Shown here piece after piece: positions 22,120 through 33,420 of a DNA stretch of 64,000 nt. How positions within the stretch are numbered: position 1 is the first letter of the stretch; the number at the start of each line of letters is the position of its first letter. Below the pieces are notes generated by a model that had not been told where the DNA came from, ran no database searches, and saw nothing but the letters and a program-made list of their open reading frames with translations. A program made the position numbers and the translations under genes. Source of the stretch: Cycas panzhihuaensis (taxonomy: Eukaryota > Cycadophyta). Where the stretch lies: assembly GCA_023213395.1 (NCBI GenBank), contig CM041465.1, positions 143,165,741-143,229,740 on the forward strand, read 5' to 3'.

Positions 22120-22740
22120 GCCAATTTAGCAACATCCACAGTCTTAAACAGGACATAAGCAATTCCCTTTTCCATGCTAGTTTGAAGATCTCTTATAACC
22201 TAAACTACTTCTACATTTAGCTCAAAAGGTTTGAATCCAATGAACATTTGATAGACTTCTTCATCCTTCACATCAAATGGAAGATTACCAATGAATATAG
22301 TCCACTTGTTTTCATAGATTGAATTATTTTCTCCTTTTATTTTCTTAGATGGAGGCCGTGTCCTATCTACATGAATGTGATGTTTTCCAAACTCCACCAT
22401 ATTGTGAGACAAGGCAGTCTTAACCGATTCTTTATCTTTGAACACAATATATGCATGAACACTATTGATAGAGTCATTAATCTTCCCCTAGAGTATTGCA
22501 ACCTTTCTTGGGAATTTACTATCCAAAATAGGAACATATCACAATCTAATTGATTCCACATCTCCAAATTGAGAAAATCCTCTTAACAACACTTTTTTCT
22601 TAACACACAGCGGTAAGTTGCTGATAAATATAGTTCACTATAGCTTCTTCTCATCATCAAATGATGCCTCTGTAATCACTATATCTACCCTATCATCATC
22701 CCTTTTTCGCTTTCCTATCATTTATTTTTGAGATGCCCTC
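22120..22740 (-). pseudogene. RBM34-like RNA-binding protein fragment (two RRM domains), captured in copia 1
   Basis: On the minus strand, allowing for stops, the text runs from a lysine/aspartate-rich stretch near 22700 through a first RRM (ISNLPL, FSQFGDVESIRL, VHAYIVFKDKESVKTALSHN) to a linker HHIHVDRTRPPSKKIKG and a second RRM with RNP2 TIFIGNLPFDVKDEEVYQMF (about 22310-22251) and KGIAYVLFK as its RNP1 end. This order and the linker match plant homologues of RBM34/Nop12-type nucleolar proteins. Both RRMs are present without an obvious intron, so a spliced mRNA source is likely. It lies between PBS and gag, opposite to the element's strand. Several stops show it is dead. Confidence 0.75.
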
Positions 22741-23160
22741 TCCCTGAACCGGCGTATCATTAATCTCCATGCCATGTGTTACTTTGTACTCCTTTTCAAT
22801 AGAACATCACTTTCTCTTTCACAACATAGATTTATGACTTGTATCAGCTTGCTCTCTGAGAACTTGCCATTGAAGACTATGCTCTAGGCTAGCCTAGGTT
22901 ATTTTGATGCCCTGCGGTTGCTATGAATCTTGCAAGAAGAACGCTATACCCTGAGATAACTCAGAGAAGCCATTGAGAAGAGCCACCATGAACCCGATGA
23001 AGCTCGCTTGGTAGGGGTGTGTTGCCATAGACTGGATGCCATTGAAGCCTTAATCTTAGCCGAGGAGCTGTCATCGATCGATCTACAACAAGGTGCGCCG
23101 CCGCAGAAAATACCAAGTAGGTAGGGTTTCCTCCCTTACCCCCCTCAGACCCCAATCATA
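22741..23160 (-). other. GC-richer stretch upstream of the RBM34-like fragment
   Basis: On the minus strand this would be the 5' side of the captured gene. Base composition is clearly richer in G and C than its surroundings and drops sharply at 23160. No clear protein similarity was recognised. It may be the N-terminal coding part or 5' UTR of the same transcript. Confidence 0.35.
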
Positions 23161-23756
23161 TATCAAATCTAATTTTCTTTTGTCAGACAAATAACCTCGT
23201 CAGGTCCACAAATCGTATTATTCATTTTGATTAGTTATATATACTAACTATATTAAATTTTAGACTAAATTTAAATTTGCAACCCCCCTTTATAATATTT
23301 AGTTTACAAATTAAATCAACCCCAACACCTTATTTATCCTTTTTTATTACATTTGATTTACTTTTTCTTATTAACCCTTCCTTCTTTATATTTATCACTC
23401 TATTCCTATTACATTCTTATTACATTTCCCCCTATAACATTTGTTTTATATATATATATATATATATATATTTTTAAATAAAAGCCTAATCAAATTAGGC
23501 TAAATCAATACTCTCTATATATTAATTTCCCTCTCTTACTATAATACAATATACTTATTTTATCTTAAACCCTCACTTTAGTATAAACACCCTCCCTAAC
23601 TACATTGTTTAATGCCAAATTAATCCTCTTTATACTTCTTTTAATGTTGATATTAACCTCTCCCTTATATTTTTTACCTTTTTTACTTCACTACATTTTT
23701 AAAATTTAAATCAATACACCTCCCCTTAACTACATTTTAATTGTTACAATTAACCC

Positions 23757-23794
<38 letters not shown>

Positions 23795-24450
23795 TTTTCA
23801 AATTAAACCTAATTAACTTTAGGTTAAATCAACATAAAATTTCTTTAATAAAATATATGTATTGATTAATACATTAACCCTCCTTTATTATATTCATTTT
23901 ATCATTCTCAATATAATGTTCCCTCTATATATTAATATCTTTTGTAATTAATTTTTTTTAATAAAAATTCTTCATAACCTCTATTAAATATTTGAATATT
24001 TTCCAACACTAGAATTATAGATTTTAATTATGTTGTTAACAAATCAATAAAATTTTCCTTTTTAATTAATCTTTTAGACTAAATATTTTTCTTTGTATCA
24101 TTATTTTGTAGAAACCCTATAATAAATTTTATAACCTATTGCTTACTAACTGACAATAGTAAACCAATAAACCTTTATATTATTCATATCTATCTCTTAA
24201 AACAATAAAATTTAAATCTAAATACTTTAGTTATAAAGTATTTTTTAACTAAACACTTACTTCATTAAGGGGGACTATTAATTTTTTAGAAAAGGGGAAC
24301 ATGTAATTCTTTTTAAGGGAAAGGTATTCATCTTTTTTTTTTTTAAACATGCCTGTGAAATATTATTCTGATGTTTGGTAACTTTTCTAAGTGATTATTT
24401 TTTCACCTACACTTATATCCTCTAATCTCTAATCAATTTTACAATTCCCA
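23161..24450. other. Very AT-rich leader of copia 1 with TA tracts and diverged ~315-bp repeats
   Basis: No coding sequence. (TA)n runs lie at 23447-23471 and 23760-23793. Each is followed by a similar block (AGCCTAATCAAATTAGGCTAAATCAA at 23485; AACCTAATTAACTTTAGGTTAAATCAA at 23806), so the stretch seems built of two diverged copies about 315 bp apart. The plus strand is poor in G. Confidence 0.5.
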
Positions 24451-24454
24451 AAAT

Positions 24455-25340
24455 GGCTCTAATGCTAGGGACAACCGCCTGCATTCCAATTCTAGTTTTA
24501 ACCAGCTCAAACTATGCCAACTAGAGGAATCGCATATCCCGTCAGCTTAAACAACAAAAGATATGGCAATATGTGACAGGTGAAATTAAAAAACCAATTG
24601 ATGTAACTTTAGAAAGCTATATGGTATATCTAATGAACTTAGATTCATTTTTAGGCACCATCTTGAACTCACTTTCAACAAAAACTAGTCAGCAGTTTTC
24701 TGAAATAGATGATCTAGCCACTGTATGAAATACTCTGAAAGAAAAATATGATAAAGTTGATGCATATCAATTGGCTATCTTAAAACAACAATTGTATGAC
24801 CTTAATTATGATGATTTTTTCAAAGTTGAGGATTTTTTATGTAAAATTCAACTAATTAATAAAGACCTAGGTAACTGTATTAAATCTAAAACTAAAGAAG
24901 GTGATACTGAATAAATAGTCACATATGCCAAAGATGACGATACACTCACTCATCTTGCTATAAACAAATTACCAAAATATTTTAATTTTTTCAAGACCGC
25001 TAGACAACAAGCTGGCAATCCTTTTATAACATTTAATCTGTTGAAAAACTAACTGATAGAACATCAAACAATGTTAATTCAGACAGGCATATTGAAAGAT
25101 CCTTCCTAGGCTTTGTTTTCCGAAACTAAGCCATAAAATAAAAACAAACATCAGAACAACTTCAACAGTAATCCAAAATTTCAGAAACCTTATAGAGGTT
25201 CACCACCTAATTCCCAAATAATATTAAGTATTTTGGTCCATCTAAACATCATAATACTTCTAATTAATCCTCTCCTAATTGGAATAATGTAAATCTTTCT
25301 CAGAACACTAGTTGTATCTATTGTTATAAAGAGGCCATAT
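24455..25340 (+). pseudogene. gag of copia 1
   Basis: Reads, with stops, SNYAN then RNRISRQLKQQKIWQYVTGE, LESYMVYLMNLDSFLGTI, LKEKYDKVDAYQLAILKQQL and DDTLTHLAINKLPKYF: the layout of a copia-type gag capsid domain. The W expected after NYAN is a TAG stop. The zinc-knuckle part near 25320-25400 is too decayed to confirm. Confidence 0.75.
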
Positions 25341-25499
25341 TATTGATGTCTGTAGAAGTAGAATAGTTTCGAAAGCATGGAAAGCTTCCAAGGGATTGTA
25401 AAACTGACCATAATCCCAACCACAAAACTAAGAACAAACTCATAATCATTCTCTAATGGTAGCAACTTATGCATTTGTTGCTCTAACTAATCAACCACC

Positions 25500-25800
25500 A
25501 TAATGGATCCTTGACTCTGGTGCATCCCATCACATGATAGGACACCAGAAAAATTTATCCACTTATCAATTCGAAACTAACTCTAAAGAAGAGATTTCTT
25601 TTGGAAGTGGAACCCAACTTAAAGTAAAAGGATTAGGTGATGTTACCTTAATAGATGGTTCAACAAAGGACATCTTCTACATACCTAGTTTATTACCAAA
25701 CCTACTCTCTATTTACCAAATTTGCCAGAAAGACCTTATCGTCAAATTCTAGAAAGATAAATTTATTTTTAAAAAATCATTAAATAAATTTAAACGTATT
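25500..25800 (+). pseudogene. Protease of copia 1
   Basis: Active-site motif ILDSGASHHMIGH at about 25507-25545, then LKVKGLGDVTLIDG and FYIPSLLPNLLSIYQICQKD: the canonical copia protease followed by its C-terminal segment. One frame is open for 72 codons (25534-25752). Confidence 0.85.
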
Positions 25801-25894
25801 GCCTCTAGACCTGTTGATCATAGTACAGGTCTCTATAGTTTAACAAGTTTACAAAATAATAAAACAAAACCATTCAATGCCTTTATAGCCAAAT

Positions 25895-26995
25895 CTGACT
25901 CAATTAGTAAATTATGACATGCATGATTTGGCCATACTAGTTATGACAAACTCCAATACATAAAAAGACATAACATGGTTCATGGTCTTCCACCTTTAAA
26001 TACTATTTATAGTGTCTGCAAAGTCTATGTAATAGGTAAGCAACACATGGATCCTTTTCCATATAAAACTTAATTCAGAGCAAAAGTTCCACTTGAACTT
26101 GTTCACTTTGACATATGTGGACCATTTCATGTAACATCATACTTTGGCTCTTATTATTTTGTTACATTTATTAATGATTTTTCCAGAAAATATTGGGTAT
26201 ACACACTTAAGACACGTAGTCAAGTATTTGATATCTTCATAGAATTTAAAACACTTATTGAAAACTAATCAAACTTAAAAATTAAAATTTTCAGATCTGA
26301 TAATGCTAAAGAATACTTAAGTGGCAAATTTACTTCCTTCCATAATAAGCACAGAATTCAATTTCAGCATTTTGTTGCATACACTCTTTAGAAAAATGGT
26401 GTTGTTAAATGCAACAACCACACTCTTGTTGAGTTAAGTCGTTGCATGTTACATGCAAATAACCTTAACTAAAGTTGTAGGCAAAAGCAATTAACTACTT
26501 CAATTATCTTCTAAACCACTTACCTAGTAAATGCTTACAAAATGTTACTCCAGAACAAAAGTGGTTTGGAAGAAAACCCTTAGTCAATCATTTATGAATC
26601 TTTGGAAGTATTACGTGGGGACACGTTTCCAAAGAAAAATGCAAGAAACTAGATCCTAAGAGTCAAAAATACATTTTCGTTGGATATAGTAAAGAAAGTA
26701 AAGCATATAGACTTTTGGATCTGGTCACACATCAAATTTTAATTTTGTGTGACGTAATATTTGATGAAGAAGGATCTTATTCAACCTCTACTTATGTAGA
26801 ACTTCTAGTTGAAAATCTGCTAACCAACACCTATTTCGTTAACCTCTCTGACAAACAAGTTGATCCTAAACTTATAGAATCTTTATCTACTCAAGTCCAA
26901 AATTGGACTCTATTTGAATCTACTGAAATAGACTCTTCTTCTCAAGCTAGCTCCTCAGCTCAACCTATATCTACAAAAATAGTAACTAGCAAATA
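25895..26995 (+). pseudogene. GAG-pre-integrase and integrase of copia 1
   Basis: Shows the copia pre-integrase motif region near 25910 (FGHTSYDKLQYI; two expected codons read as stops), then VPLELVHFDICGPFH, SYYFVTFINDFSRKYWVYTL, IKIFRSDNAKEYLSGKF: the D,D residues of the DDE catalytic core are present. The third acidic position region (KNGVVKCNNHTLVELSRCML) has K/C in place of the usual E/R. Stops are frequent. Confidence 0.8.
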
Positions 26996-27057
26996 ACCCA
27001 TATGGGTAAAGAAAACACTTGTTGATACTAGATCTGATGTAGGTAATCCTTTAGATA

Positions 27058-27645
27058 CTAAGTGAACATATGTTCAAAAATTACATACTAACTATGCTTT
27101 AATGGCCAAAATAATTGACAGTAATGATCCTAAAACCTTTAAACAAGCTAACAATAATCATGTATGGCAAGAAGTTATGCAAGTTAAATTTGATGCTTTA
27201 AATAAGAATTCAACTTGGGATCTTGTAACACTCCCACAAGGGAAACATGTAGTTGACTGTAAATGGGTTTATAGAACAAAATACAACTCAACAAGCATAA
27301 TTGAAAAGCATAAAGCTCACCTAGTCGTAAAAGGATTTTCTCAAATTAATAGTATAGATTATAACAAAACATTTACCCCTATTACAAAGATGAATACAAT
27401 TAAAATAATTATTGCTCTTGCAGCCAATTTTGGTTGGGAAATCCATCAAATGTACGTAAAGAGTGCATTTCTGAATGGTAATCTCAAAGAAGAGATCTAC
27501 ATGTCTCAGCCACCTAGCTTTATTGATAATCCTAATTTAGTTTGTAAACTAAAGAAATCTATTTATAGATTAAAACAAGCTCATAGAGATTAGTACACTA
27601 AAGTTGATAATTATCTAATTCAAATTGGATACACTAGATGTATTA
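27058..27645 (+). pseudogene. Reverse transcriptase, N-terminal half, of copia 1
   Basis: A 163-codon open frame at 27102-27593 with VWQEVMQVKFDALNKNSTWD, VVDCKWVYRTKYNS, KAHLVVKGFSQINSIDYNKT, FTPITKMNTIKIIIALAANF and SAFLNGNLKEEIYMSQPPSF: classic copia RT up to the segment before the YVDD box. It is cut by an insertion after QIGYTRC. Confidence 0.9.
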
Positions 27646-27648
27646 TGA

Positions 27649-28700
27649 TTGATCCCAAAAGAGCTTAGTTGGTGAAGAAGTCAATTATCAACCTTTTCTC
27701 CTTGAGATCCTGGGAGTTAGTGTAGAAAGCTCAATAACATCAAAACAACAATGAGCTTATGAAAGGAAATTCTACACCAAATCATTTATTCTTGACATTG
27801 ATCCAAATGTATGAGGAGTAGTACTTTTATTAAACTATGAAAATCTCCATTTTAATGGTGGAGAAATCAACTAGCAAAAGAATGGTAAAATTATAAGGAA
27901 TAAATGATACAATTATACCATAAGGGGGATTCCAACCCTCCAAATGCTTCTCCAAGGATGCTTCCCAAGTCAAGTCTCCAAGAAACACCTCTCTAACTTG
28001 TAGTAGGTCTCAATTTATAGAAAGAAACCAAAATTGCATGTTTAACAAGTGGCAATCATGTAAGTATAACCACTAACCACCAGAATGCATGTTGTCCAAG
28101 TGGCCTTCATGCAATTCTTCAAAAGTTACAGCTTATAATAGATCTTAACGTACTCCAATTTAGCTCAAATTTGGTACACGTATAGTAACACATGTCCCCT
28201 TAGCTTCCTCAAAGTTTTAGCTTATTTAGATGTCATTTGGCTACTTTTTTATTCATTTAATAAATATATATATTTGCTATTTTTCTACTGTCCAAGTGGC
28301 CTTCATGTAATTCTTAAAAGTTGTGGCTTGTAACTGACCTTAACGGACTCCAATTCAGCCCAAATTTGGTACACGTATAGGAACACATATCTCCTCTACT
28401 TCCTCAAAATGTTAGCTCCTTTGGATGTCATTGGCTATATTTCTATTCATATAAGGATAATATATATTTTCTATTTTTTTCTGCTAGCTCTAGGATTAAT
28501 TTTATGCAAAAACAAGGCTTGAACTCTAATCAAATGATATTTTCTAAACCCCACCTTTTGTACACATCTATTGGGATGTGTCTTCTCCCTTTATACAAAA
28601 TTTCATATAATTTTGCTATCATTTGGCCATATCTCTTTTAGTTATACCAATGCTTAGAATTTTCTGCATCCTGTAAACATATGGTAGATCCTCCTGGATC
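27649..28700. mobile_element. Unclassified ~1.05-kb insertion inside copia 1 RT
   Basis: RT text breaks off at about 27645 and resumes at about 28700 (DPNLYFKLENENVTILILYV). The inserted DNA has no coding motif, but holds a tandem repeat with a 196-bp period (28094-28486) and a weaker third copy to about 28640. Ends are uncertain: the left edge reads ATGATTGATCC and the right edge CTGGATCAATGATCC, so a short duplication around ATGATC/T is possible. I cannot assign a class. Confidence 0.6.
28094..28486. repeat. Two tandem copies of a ~196-bp unit
   Basis: Copies begin GTCCAAGTGGCCTTCATG at 28094 and 28290 and share AAATTTGGTACACGTATAG and ATGTCATTTGGCTA / ATGTCATTGGCTA. A third diverged copy seems to follow (CACCTTTTGTACACATCTATT, TTTGGCCATATCTC). 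Confidence 0.8.
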
Positions 28701-29720
28701 AATGATCCAAATCTTTATTTCAAACTTGAAAACGAAAATGTTACCATTTTAATCCTGTATGTTGATGATATCATCATCACTGGATCATCAAAAAATAACA
28801 TTCATCATTTAAAAACTACTTTAATAAATAAATTTGAAATGACTGATCTAGGTATCCTACATTATTTTTTTAGATTACAAATTTATCAACATGATTCAAA
28901 AATAACTATATCCCAACCAAAATATATTTTAGACTTAATTAAATAGTTTAACATGGAAAATGCTAAACCCGTCTCTAATCTATTACAATCAAGAGTAAAA
29001 TTATCTACTGCTTGTTCTACATTTTTATGTAATCCAACCTTATATAGGCAACTTATTGGTAGCCTTATTTATTTAACTCATACCTTCTCTGATATATCTT
29101 ATGCTATCATTTTATGTTCATGTTATATACAAAATCCATATGAATCACATTGGCAAGTTGCTAAACATATATTACAATATCTTTAGAACACTATTTTTTA
29201 TGGACTAACTTATAATTTTTACAGTAAACCTCTAACCTTAACATGATATACTGATTCAGATTGGGTTAGTGACACAAATGATCATAAGTCTACATTAGGT
29301 TATGTGTTTTCTTTAGATTCTTCACCTATTACTTAGTCTAGTAAAAAAATGTAGGCACTAGCTTTATCAATGACTGAAGTTGAATATTGAGCACTCGTTA
29401 AAGCTAGAAAAGAAGCACTTTGGATCAAATCTCTTCTAAATAAAATTGGTTTGTCTCCTAACCCTTCTATAGAACTTAAAGTTGATAACCAAGGTGTTAT
29501 TGCTATTGCTACAAATCTGGTTGTACATTCTATAATTAAACATATAGAATTACATCAACATTTTATTCGTAATCTTATTACTGATAATATTGTTCATTTA
29601 TCTTATTGTCCTATAGATCTATAGGTTGCTGACATACTCACAAAGTCTTTGACTGAAGTTAAGTTTCTAAACCTATGAGATTTGTTAAAGATAAAAGAAG
29701 TCTCCATCGAAGGGGGATCA
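28701..29720 (+). pseudogene. RT C-terminal half and RNase H of copia 1
   Basis: Resumes RT with the catalytic ILYVDDIIITGSS, TDLGILHYFFRLQIYQHDSK and YRQLIGSLIYLTHTFSDISY. RNase H follows with YTDSDWVSDTNDHKSTLGYV, ALSMTEVEY, ALVKARKEALWIKSLLNKIG and HIELHQHFIRNLI, ending VADILTKSLTEVKF. The catalytic D-E-D residues can be found but several stops (mostly TAG at Q or W positions) intervene. Confidence 0.9.
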
Positions 29721-29764
29721 ACATGATGAAGACCTTATTTTTCTATATTATAAAAGCTAATATT

Positions 29765-29773
29765 AAAGGGGGA
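29765..29773 (+). promoter_or_regulatory. Polypurine tract of copia 1
   Basis: AAAGGGGGA immediately before the 3' LTR start TGTTAGG. Confidence 0.8.
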
Positions 29774-30227
29774 TGTTAGGATTATTAATATTAGTTTTAT
29801 TTTATTGTTATGTTATATTTATGTCACATGTGTAAATAAATATTTAAGTGATTCAAAGGTTTAATGTTAAAAGTTTATGTTACTATTTAATTATTATGTG
29901 AAGGTCATTGAAATGCGTAACTACCCATTTCAACGAACCTTTCTTGTTATAAATACCCTCTCATAGATTCAAGAAGGTGGTTCTAAGAATCTAAGGGGTT
30001 ATCTAAAGCCTGTTTCAAAGGCTAGTTTGTTGTATTTAGTGGGTATTCTTATTAAGTTTCTTTGTATAGTTTCTGATATTAAATAAAATCATAGATTAAG
30101 AGGTGGTTTTTCTTCCCCAGGAGGGGTTTTCCACCGAGTAAAAGAGGTGTACGTGTGCAATGTCTATTTACCTATGATTTCTTAATTTATTGATCCTGCG
30201 GTTGTGTGCATCATACATATTCTAACA
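29774..30227 (+). repeat. 3' LTR of copia 1
   Basis: 454 bp, TGTTAGGATTATTAATA to TATTCTAACA, followed by target copy CTTAC. It pairs with 21576-22029. Confidence 0.9.
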
Positions 30228-30232
30228 CTTAC

Positions 30233-30586
30233 AAAAGGATATGATCCTTTTAAACACTCATATGTATACTACTTTTGCATCTCATTTGTATATGTATATA
30301 TATTTGAGATGTCAATTGAGCTCTCCTTTAATATACATATGCCTAATATTTTTATTTTTTAATATATTTTTATTTCATATAACAACATCTATTTGCTTGG
30401 CATACATGCTTTAGATGTATTTATTTTATATGATATTATGTAATTGGTGTGTTCTTAATGACTAAAGATTATGCTACTTTATATTAGATGATAGTAGTCT
30501 TATATAGTCATTAATATTTAATTGGACACATATACTTGATAATGTATAGAATTCAATGAATTAATGAAGTGTTTAAAAGTAGTGCA
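30233..30586 (-). repeat. T1 3' LTR, piece 3
   Basis: Aligns with 45095-45446: GATTGAGCTCTCCTTTR-type block, ATGCCTAATATT, TTATGCTACTTTATATTAGATG and TATAGAATTCAATGAA are shared. In minus orientation this is the beginning of the LTR. Confidence 0.75.
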
Positions 30587-31179
30587 CTCTCAAGGAATTT
30601 GATTATTAGTGCTAGCTCTTAACATTTATGCATGGGACACTTACTCTCACCAATGGAATCCATGTAAGAGGCCTCACTTATCTATATAAGGCCTTTTTGA
30701 ATGTTACATAGACTATTATTATATACGTGAGATTTGGTAATTAGTATAATACATTGTTATTTTAGTGATCTTATTTTTATAGTTGGCCTTTGGTACTTTT
30801 ACTTATATAATCAATCTATTACTATAATAAGGTAAATGTTATTCTATCATATTTGTGCTCTCATTTCTTATTTTGTTATAAATATTCTAAAAGAATATGA
30901 GGTGATACCATCCCAATTTAAGATTAAACTTGGGTAATTAATTATATATATACTCCAATTTAAGGACTTTGTCCTTAAGTATGAATGCATGAGGGCATAA
31001 CCTCTTATCATAGGTGACCTTTGCCTTAGCTTTTAAAGTGATATTACATTAGTATACTACTAAGTATATTTTCTCTATTACTTCAAGATCAAGTTGTCAA
31101 GCTTGGTTGCATTACTCTTCATTTGTATATTCCTTGAGCAAGATCCTTAGAGAGGGAATCTTCACTTCTAGGGGTAATA
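30587..31179 (-). other. T1 sequence between integrase end and 3' LTR
   Basis: AT-rich, no coding motif recognised. In minus orientation it would be the integrase C-terminus and 3' untranslated part with the polypurine tract; the tract itself is not distinct. Confidence 0.4.
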
Positions 31180-33420
31180 TTATCTTTAAGGTATGAACAA
31201 ATGAAAATGGTACCATACTTGTAGTAGTTTAAATAGGTATATATTAGGCCCAGAGAGTAGGCAAAATATAGATGTGACAGTCTTTTTAAAATGTGGATAC
31301 CATTCTTTTTTAAATAGAATCCAATGCTTTATTTAATGTTTTAATTTAGTCATTGACCTATGGATAGTAAGGGGATGATGCCTTATGAATGATGGGAAAT
31401 TTAGTGCATAGTTTATATGTGTCCTTATTGAAAAATATGTTCTTATTATATGTGATTAGGATATTAAAAACCCCAAACATATAAGTAATATTTTAGAAGA
31501 TAGAATTGGATAACTTTACTAGTTGAAGGGGTCAATGAGATTTCCTATATGTATATCAATAAATATTTAGTTGTAATTAAGATGAACTTATGTTGTGATG
31601 AAGATGGAGGTGTAATTATCCTACTCAAGTCTAATCCCCATTAGGAAAAAGGGCCATGGAGCTATGATGGCATAGAGAGCTCTAGATGGTTGAAAGATAA
31701 TATAAGTATGGATTTAGATTTTTTTACACTTCTAAATATACACATGTGCATCCTTGAAGAGAGTGGGCTAGTAATAATTCATGTGAAAAATTTATTAGGC
31801 AATAGGCTAACCCCAAAATAGCCCATACAAATACCATCTTGGAATCTATATAGAATGATCAAGGAGTATTCATGTTCTATAGTCTTCATATACTATTTAT
31901 GTTTTTAAGATGCCCCTTTAGGGAAAACCTTTTGAGCTAACCATTAAATAGCATCCCTATGTCATACATCATCCTCAATAATATCAAGATCTAAGGTAGG
32001 CTTATCATGTAATAAATCATTAATTAGTGTACAACTTGTATTGGGGAGAGATGTATGGGTAAGTTCCTCAACTATAAATATTCATTTATTTAACTTCTTA
32101 TTGACTATTTAAAGGTCAGATTCTTATAGTAAAATTGCCTAGTTTACTATCTATCTTATAAGATCTAACTTAGTTAAGATGAATTATAAGATGTTGGACT
32201 AAATGATATCTTGAGTTGTATTTCTAAACAAGTAGTGGTATAGCTTCTTTATAGCAAAAGAAAAATATAAACACTTTTTTTTCACTATGATATAGTTGAG
32301 CTCTATTACAACTAAGGTGTGACTAATAAAATAGATATCATGTTTGACAACCAAGTCATCCTTCTAATCTAGCATAACTCTAAAAGATTCCTTTATGGAA
32401 GAAGTGTAAATGATCAATAGCTTATTAAAATATGATGAATGAATGTAGGAGATAAAACACACCCCTACTTAAGTTTGTTGAAGGAAACCTATGATTTAGA
32501 GGTCTAAACAAAATGAACCCCCTTTTTAAGGAGATTCATAAGTGTTTTAGCATTCAAAGTAATATTTACTATAAATCAATGAGAAAACCAAGCTTCCCAA
32601 TAAAAGATTTGGTTTATATTTAGGTTTTGGGATATGGAATTTTTGAAATGGCTTTCACTTTATTAAGATCAACTTGAATACCATCCATAGAGATGATAAA
32701 CCTTAATAATTTGCTAGCAGTGATGATAAAAATATACTTGATGGGGTTTGAGTTGGTATGGTACATATAACATCTCAAGGTGATCCTCCTAAGATCCACA
32801 ATATGGTTTTCCTATTTGTAATAGATTCCTAATAAATCGTCCATATAGAGGTTAATTATTTTATTGATGAGGTCATGGAAAAACTACATGGTATATCAAT
32901 AGGTTATACCTATATTTTGTAGGCTAAAAGGCATTATCCTATAGGTAAACATAGCCTATAGTATGGTAAAGCCTATCTTATGGCAGTTCTTAAGAGAGAT
33001 TTGGATTTGGGTGTACCTTGATAAATCATCTATCAATGACAACCTAAAATCTACGTATCCTCTCAATAATTTGATCTATGAATGAATAAGAAGGAGAAAT
33101 TATTTTTAAGGTAAGTGTTATTAATATCTCTAAAAATAAAATAAATTTATACTACCACATTCTTCTTTGTAATTTGGACTATCTTGGAGAACCAATATGG
33201 ATAATCAATGGATTTGATTAGGCCAGTGTTAAGTAATATTTTGACCTGTATATTTATTATGGGTAAAGTTTGTAGTAAATAGGGCTTTGCTTTTACCAAA
33301 TTAGTTTAGTACTTGGGAGTGCCATGAGATTATAAGTGATAATATTTAGATCAATACCTATCATATCTATATAATCCTAAGCAAATACATCTTATAACTC
33401 ATGAAAGAACCCTTTGCATT
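31180..33420 (-). pseudogene. T1 pol: pre-RT signature, RT, RNase H, integrase
   Basis: Read on the minus strand through stops. DYIDMIGIDLNIITYNLMAL (about 33370-33300) is the pre-RT signature also seen in element B. RT follows with GLIKSIDYPYWFSKIVQITK (33215), FTYRIMPFSLQNIG and an intact INLYMDDLLG box (about 32845). GIQVDLNKVKAIS closes RT near 32650. TKSFIGKLGFL begins the connection/RNase H part. Integrase keeps HGPFS plus WGLDLSRIITPPSSSQHKFI (about 31640-31560) and a later SSPYYP motif (about 31350). The RT motif style (DYP, NIV, FRDIN) places T1 in the Tat/Athila side of gypsy. Heavily decayed. Confidence 0.8.

Larger units (their letters stand above)
21576..30227 (+). mobile_element. 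Copia element (copia 1), full length with both LTRs
   Basis: Both LTRs are 454 bp (21576-22029; 29774-30227) and the element has the 5-bp target duplication CTTAC (21571-21575; 30228-30232). PBS TGGTATCAGAGC follows the first LTR and a polypurine tract AAAGGGGGA precedes the second. The internal order is gag, protease, integrase, RT, RNase H, as in Ty1/copia. Two foreign parts lengthen it to 8.65 kb: about 2.4 kb between PBS and gag (with an antisense RBM34-like gene fragment) and about 1.05 kb inserted inside RT. It sits in the 3' LTR of T1; the paralogous T1 LTR at 45090 shows the empty site. Confidence 0.9.

Noticed and set aside
28094-28640. CRISPR-like array
   Set aside because: Units of about 196 bp directly abutting, diverged and without short conserved repeats and spacers; this is a plain tandem duplication in a plant retroelement.
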